From Datisca glomerata (lineage: Eukaryota; Streptophyta; Magnoliopsida; Cucurbitales; Datiscaceae): DNA of 64,000 nt. The notes beneath the pieces are model-generated. The model was given only the letters and a program-made list of their open reading frames with translations, made no database searches and was not told the origin of the DNA. A program made the translations under genes and the position numbers. This document shows positions 58,379-64,000 of this stretch, one piece after another. Location: assembly GCA_003255025.1 (NCBI GenBank), contig QANY01000280.1, positions 626,941 to 690,940 of the forward strand, written 5' to 3'. Numbering within the stretch: the stretch's first letter is position 1; each line of letters opens with the position of its first letter.

Positions 58379-59039
58379 ATAACCATTGAGATTGCCTGAT
58401 ATATTTGATGTGTGTCTATCCTTTTTTTGTATGGCTGATTATTATATCATATTTATGACAGAAAAATGATATCGGCTATCTCGAGTAGCCACGATCCTAG
58501 GTATGAGATTACCTCATCATCCGTGTGACCTCAGTAGTGTAAGTATAGGTGAGGTCGTGTCCATCGATCTGGTCGTGGATGATGTCTTGATCATCATGGT
58601 GACTTCAGTCACGAAGATCGGGTTTGGACTTAATATGAGTCCTACCCAAGAAATAAGAGTATCGAGGCTTGTTCGAAAATATTATTGAGTGGGCTTTAAT
58701 CGGTTGTTTTTTTCCTCCCCTACATTATGTAGTGCATTCTTAAAATGAACAAAACAGAATTTGACGAGCAAAGAGTTGTGTTCTAACTATATTACAAGAA
58801 TTATAAAAATTGCATTCTCTTCAGGGCTTTTAGCATGGATAGCCTCTTTATAGAAATAATAGACAAAAAAATAGCCTCTAGGTAATAGTAACTGTAAAAG
58901 TAGCCCATAAATTGATATAATCCACTAACTGAAATAGAAAAATAGAAAAATAACATTGTTTAACGATAGACCAAATAACATAATAGTTTGGTCTTCTCCT
59001 TCAAGAAACCAACATACAGATACTTTACACCCTACCTCT

Positions 59040-61163
59040 TTCGCCAAATCGATCAGGTTTATTCATCCTTCACGTGTGTTCTCTCCCTCCTTCTTCCTCC
59101 TTCAAGCATACTCTCTATTTCGCTGACACTCATCGTCGTTATAATCGGTCGTCGAGTCAACCGAAAACCCTAGAACCTCACGAGCTCAGAAGCTCCACAA
59201 CCTCATTGATAACTCAGGCGAACTCAGAATTCCAGGCGTCTTCCTCCTCACATGAAGTCTTGTTAGCATCTTCTTCCTCGCGGCTCAGTGAGGTAAAGCA
59301 TATCTGATTTCGCTCTATGTATGTATATGTTGACAATTAATTTTCATGATAATAATTTAGGATTTTACGTGCTTAGAAATTAGGATGTCATCGGTGTTCT
59401 GCTCCTTCCTCAGTTTCCCTCCTTGATATTTCACATTTCAAGAATTTCTTTTAGCTTGGGTATGTTGCCACTTCCATGTTGCAACCCGAGAGAGATTCAG
59501 TCTATGTGTTTTAGGAATTTCAAGAAGAGGAAATTAGAATTTCCTTCATATTTTGACCCATATTTTTTCAATAATATTTTCTAATCATTTTCTCAGGATT
59601 TTGTAATTTTGATATGTTATTCAAAGTTATTAATCACCTTTTTGAAATTTTTATTTTGCTTTGTTCTTGATATTTTTCTCCTAGTTGTTGAGAATGCTTC
59701 ATGAATTTTGAACAGTATCCCTAATTGGCAAATGGGAAATTGATGTTTCAGTTTATCGATCGATATGCATTTTATCTTTTTATTTTGATAAGTAGCTAAG
59801 AAAAAACTTTAATTTTTTAGTATACTAGAAATATCAAAATATGTTTCATGATACTTGGTAGTGCCACACTGTTGCTTACTCTTATTGTAGTTATGTGAAT
59901 AAGTACATCCATCACATGCTTGCTCTTGCATTATTTGCTTCTCAATTGAAGAAATGATAATTTCACTATCATTTATTTGCTTAGAACATTGTTAAATATA
60001 AGTATATAGTTGGTAAACATATAGTTAACATGTTGTCAACAATATGTTTACACTGTTAAATCATATTAAAAATGAACAATTATTATTTGCATTTGTATAC
60101 TCTTTAAACATATAGTTCACATGTTGTCAACAATATGTTTACACTGTTTAACCATATTAAAAATGAAAAATCGTTATTTGCATTTCTATACTCTTTTTAC
60201 ACAGACGAACAATTTTAATAAATTTGTATAATTATAAGTACATCCATCTCTTGCTTTCTCTTGCATTATTTACTTTTGGCTTGAAAAAAATGATAATTTC
60301 ACTACCATGCGTCTGCTTAGAACTTTGTTAAAAACAATTATATAGTTTGTAAACATATAGTTAATATGATGTCAACAAATGTTTACATTGTTTAATCATA
60401 TTAAAAATGAATAATTGTTAATTGCATCATTGCAGTAATGAGAATTTTTTATCCCCTATAAGACTGATGAGTGCAGGTTAACATTGCTGGAACTTTAGAC
60501 AGAGGAAAAGAGATTCTAACCGAGGCAGTAACATATGAAGTAAGCATGTACATATTTTTTTACATCATGTAAGTAGTTCTTCACATAAAATATAATATGT
60601 TTTTTACTATTTTTCGGTATCGTAGTTCTAATTACTGAAAAAACATATATTTTTGAATCAACATACGGATTGTATGTTTCTTTTTTAGTTATGTCTTTTT
60701 AAAAGAAAAATGCTTATTCTTTCTAGTGATCAATATATTTCTTTACTCATTTTTAATACTTGTTTTTTTTTTCTTGTTTTTAGATTGATGTTGCTGAAAA
60801 TTTGGAGAGGGGAATAGTAATCCACACCGAGGATGCAATGAATGATGTAAGTGTGTACATAATGTTTTTACAGAGTGTAAATATAGTGCATGCGTAACAA
60901 ATGAGTTGATTTTCTACTATTGTTCAGTATTGTATTTGTAATTTACTTATGAATTAAATACTTATTAATATTTTGAATCGTTGAATGAAGAAAAACATAC
61001 TAAAGAGAAGGAAGTCGTGAAACGATACAAGAAAAAGAGATATCAATCAAAGAGGGTAATAAAAGCATCTCGAATTTTAAACTCTCCATACATAATTGCT
61101 TTTGGGTCATCAGTTGGCAAGAAGAAACCAAAGCAACAACATGAAAATGTTGAGCCCCCCTAA
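59040..61163 (+). pseudogene. Spliced gene fragment, possibly the linker of a Ulp1-type transposon gene
   Basis: 59040-59295 is a CT-rich leader-like exon ending GTGAG|GTAAAG. Two small exons with good splice sites follow: about 60478-60540 (VNIAGTLDRGKEIL) and 60784-60847 (IDVAENLERGIVIHTEDAMND|GTAAGT). The last stretch, 60984-61163, is KEKEVVKRYKKKR, VIKASRILNSPYI, SVGKKKPK and a stop. The basic patch followed by S-R-x-L-x-S-P-Y resembles the region just before the protease domain in plant DUF1985-Ulp1 proteins, but no protease domain follows. The similarity is weak, and I cannot exclude a small host gene. Confidence 0.35.
59895..60430. repeat. Duplicated intron segment, about 330-bp spacing, with a 95-bp subunit three times
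   Basis: AAGTACATCCATC...TTGCATTATTT through TAAACATATAGTTAA...TTTGCAT occurs at about 59905-60100 and 60232-60430. An additional copy of the second half lies at 60108-60195. It lies inside the proposed intron. Confidence 0.85.
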
Positions 61164-62923
61164 GCAACAAGTCCCCATAATTGAGCCATCATCCTTCAAT
61201 ATTATTCTACAGTAGACAATGCAATACCATACATTGAAAGATGTTTGATATATTTAGAAATTTTAAAAAATTTACCTAACTTTTTGAATTTGATGTATGA
61301 ATGTTTGAATGTTTAAATGTTTAGAAGGGTATTTGGATGGTAGATAAGAATTAGTCGAGGTAGATGACTAGTACTTCGTCGATGTTTTGTTGAAGCATTG
61401 GTTTTGAGATGCTCGTATTTAAAGTTTTAACAACATGCTTTGTAGGTGTCTTTAATGTTGTATCTCCATAATCCATATGTTAAAACATGTTTTCAATTTT
61501 CTGATATATAATTAATGAAATATTTATTTTCGAAATATCCAGACTCAACAAGTTAAATATATTTAACCATACATATTTTTTATTCAAAATAAAAGAGATA
61601 ATAAGAGTATGCAACATATATTTCTCCAATTTCAAGAATAGTATAGAAATTATCAAAATAAACATTTTTAGTAAGAAGAACTAGCAGCTAAATTTTAAAC
61701 ATGTTTTCAATTTGTTGACATATAATTAACGAAATATTTATTGTTGAAATATCACGAAGATGATATCAAAATTAAGTATAGCTTAAAAAATCTATATGTA
61801 TTTCAAGGAAAAAAACATAAAAGACAGTAACAAATATGCAGCAAAATACATTGCATCCTCGGACTCAATAGGTTAAAGATATGTGTACGACTCGTAAACA
61901 TATGTTTAACCAGAAACATTTTTTTATTCAAAATAAAACAGACAGTAAGAGTATGATGTAAATAGTTGTCCTATTTCCTCGCTCAATGAGTTAGGAAGCG
62001 ATGGTGGTAAAAGGAATAAGAAATTCTTCTATCTATCCTAAGAGAATATTTGTTGACTTATCGACCAAAATGTATTTGCTATTGTATAGTCCTCATCTCT
62101 CTTTCATAAGACTCATGTAGCCCACCCAAAAAAAAGCTCTACTCCAATTAAGGACAATGAGCTATTTAATTCAGACAAAGAACTTGACACATGTTTAGTA
62201 AAAATGGGGTTTTCATCCCAAAGAAGAAGATCCAGAGGTGAGTAAGCCTATGAACGACCACAAATTATCCAATTAATAGCCAATTGCGGAAGCAAGCTCG
62301 AACCAATCGTTTGGAGTGAAGGCCAATATGGGCAAAATGCTTTAAGTTATCGAACACAGACGAGGGTAAGATCTATCACAAATTCAAAGACGGGAACAAA
62401 ATTATTTACAACTTAGTAACATTTATATGTATTTCAAGAAGAAAAACACAAAATGGGGTAACAAGTATACAACAAAGTACATTGCATGTCCAGACACAAC
62501 AGTTAAATATTTGTTTACATCTCGTAAACATATATTTAACCACACATATGTTTCATTCAAAATAAAGAGGCAGTAAGTGTATGCTACAAATAGTTCTTCA
62601 ATGTCCGTGATACAAAACAAGGATCAAGATTGATATAATTTTTGCTGCAAATAGTCCATGATATAACTTTTGCAATTAAACCTCCTATAACACAAAATAT
62701 GCAAATAGTCCATGATATAATTTATTTAGCATTAAATGAAGGAGTTAAATTGCCTACTCAAGATAGCTAATGATGCTCCTAATCAATTTCTTTCCGTTTA
62801 GATCGATAACGTGGAAAACTACAGCCAAAATATGTTCATAGAGATTTTAGGAAAATTTTACTCACAAATAATACAAAATTAGTAACCCAACCCATTAATT
62901 CTTAAAAATTAGATCATTCTTAC
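61164..62923. other. Repeat-rich DNA, no supported gene
   Basis: Three related segments (about 61482-61640, 61708-61960 and 62420-62605) share TAAACATAT.TTTAACCA.ACAT and TTCAAAATAAAA.AG..AGTAAGAGTATG phrases. The short minus-strand frames over them are artefacts. 62100-62400 contains nothing I recognise. Confidence 0.6.
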
Positions 62924-63672
62924 CATCTGTGAACCATTTCTCATCGGAAGAAATGTAGGCCTTGTTGACGGAAAGGTCCATATCTATTAGAATCTATACA
63001 GCATCAAGGAGAATCGTATGCCTTCTAGCACTATCAACCTTGACAATAGTTGCAGTATTGCAAACGACATTGTCAATCACCACCCTGCCAAGGCAGAGAA
63101 AATGTCAAGTCAGGAATGAATCCCTTCGTTCTATTTCTCTTTCGTATTTTTTGGAATGTTTGAAATTTCTAGTTTGGAAGAAAAATAAAGGCGTATTGGT
63201 TAGGTCTATGAAAAGTCGTATTAAAAATGTGTGAGCATTGAGAAGAGAAGAGGCAAAAGAAAAAGTCAGAAAACTAGTAAACTAGAAAAACTTGAGTATT
63301 AGCACTCCAAATGTCGGTGAAATTTGATGTGAAAATTTGCTAATAATGTAATACTACCACGAAAATAACATTTGATTTCTCTAAGAGAAACTCCTAATTC
63401 AAATTTTTTATCGAAGTAGAAAGGTTTCTAAAATTTGTTTGGGAATAATTTTCTCAGAAAGAAAACGAAAACAGCTGGCTCTGCTCTAAAAATCAAAAAA
63501 TTCGATCGAACTCAATTAAATACCCAAAGAAATAGAGGGAAATTAACGCGCAGGGGATGAATTTTTTTAAAAAATCAGAAAAAATGGAACAAACTCGAAG
63601 ATCATGTAATCACTAAGCAAATCTAGGGTATTCATCCTAATAACAAGCTTTTGATATTCATCAAGGTAATCA
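62924..63672 (-). pseudogene. ACR: ACT-domain repeat (ACR) protein gene fragment, two exons
   Basis: ACR proteins are plant proteins with several ACT (ligand-binding) domains thought to sense amino acids. On the minus strand a first exon piece at about 63672-63626 reads DYLDEYQKLVIRMNT, and a second exon at 63084-62924, between an intact CTTGGCAG acceptor and GATG|GTAAGA donor, reads VVIDNVVCNTATIVKVDSA, ILLDAV, stop, ILIDMDLSVNKAYISSDEKW. This is the N-terminal region and first ACT domain. A TAG at 62994-62996 stands where the family has Gln (CAG). The donor of the first exon is unclear. Later exons, with the other ACT domains, are absent. The plus-strand 90-codon frame over it is a shadow. 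Confidence 0.8.
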
Positions 63673-64000
63673 GTAAGCAAACCTGACTTTATTGCCTTGT
63701 TGCCTTCGACCAAATTGCCATTAGAAACCCCCACCAAACTTCTCTTTTGCTCTTAGATCGACTCTAACGAACATAGTTTTTTGTTTTTTTTTTCAACATA
63801 AAGTTAATTAATAAGGGCAAAATAGTAAGTTCCACATAAATAAAAAATGTCTAAACTTAAATAGGGCCATTTTTACATGTATCTAAACTAAGGACCATTG
63901 TTGCTAATTATTTAATAAATATGGCCATATACTACAATTTATGTTCTCTTTATGTACGTTTTGGTCATTTTATATGCTATAAAATTGTATGGTTGTATAC
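63673..64000. other. Upstream flank of the ACR fragment, no gene
   Basis: 63690-63770 could be leader of the ACR fragment on the minus strand. The remainder is AT-rich with ATAGGGCCATTTTTACATG near 63855, a motif style seen at the ends of plant Mutator-like elements; no partner was confirmed. Confidence 0.35.

Overview
The window is nuclear DNA of a flowering plant, most likely a eudicot; I cannot name the genus. Reasons: AT-rich intergenic DNA, spliced plant genes with GT-AG introns, and plant-typical transposon families (a CACTA element with Tnp2/DUF4218/DUF4216, Ty1-copia, a plant LINE, DUF1985-Ulp1 genes). There are no operons, ribosome binding sites or CRISPR arrays, and I recognise no tRNA or rRNA. 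Two N bases (near 1657 and 12253) show it is assembled draft sequence.

Layout. 1-18117 is a nest of transposons: a long copia-type LTR on the minus strand (LTR A), a degenerate CACTA transposase gene, further copies of related LTR sequence (B, C, D), and a broken copia gag-pol at 14168-17880. Copies A and C share flanking DNA and lie in opposite orientation; an inversion of about 9241-13460 would explain both this and a transposase gene split between strands. 18119-22172 is about 4 kb of GA/GT low-complexity DNA that begins inside LTR D; its very long Ser-Leu reading frames are artefacts. 22171-25790 (minus) is a decayed DUF1985-Ulp1 transposon gene whose non-coding parts carry palindromic TAGnCTA-type repeats. 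27710-29950 (plus) holds truncated, intron-containing pieces of three unrelated host genes: MAP70, anthranilate phosphoribosyltransferase and phenylalanyl-tRNA synthetase alpha. This looks like capture by a transposon. 30640-32665 is the 3' half of a dead LINE.

32666-41330 is gene-free and repeat-rich: a GGTTCACCAATTACG minisatellite, a 631-bp inverted repeat with a nested 54-bp hairpin, and arrays of an ACACTTAGTCATTTT-like unit. 41331-45420 contains LTR or pararetrovirus-like debris with a perfect tRNA-Met primer site. 45420-49313 is the only near-complete host gene, a CHX-family cation/H+ antiporter. Its reading frame has a one-base deletion, and its apparent ancestral start codon is now ATA.

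49314-64000 holds an inverted pair of GGGACGGG elements, a GC-rich 36-bp array, a spliced Ulp1-linker-like fragment (59040-61163) and a broken ACT-repeat (ACR) gene fragment (62924-63672, minus). No coordinated pathway is encoded. The interest lies in how transposons have copied, inverted and broken up genes here.
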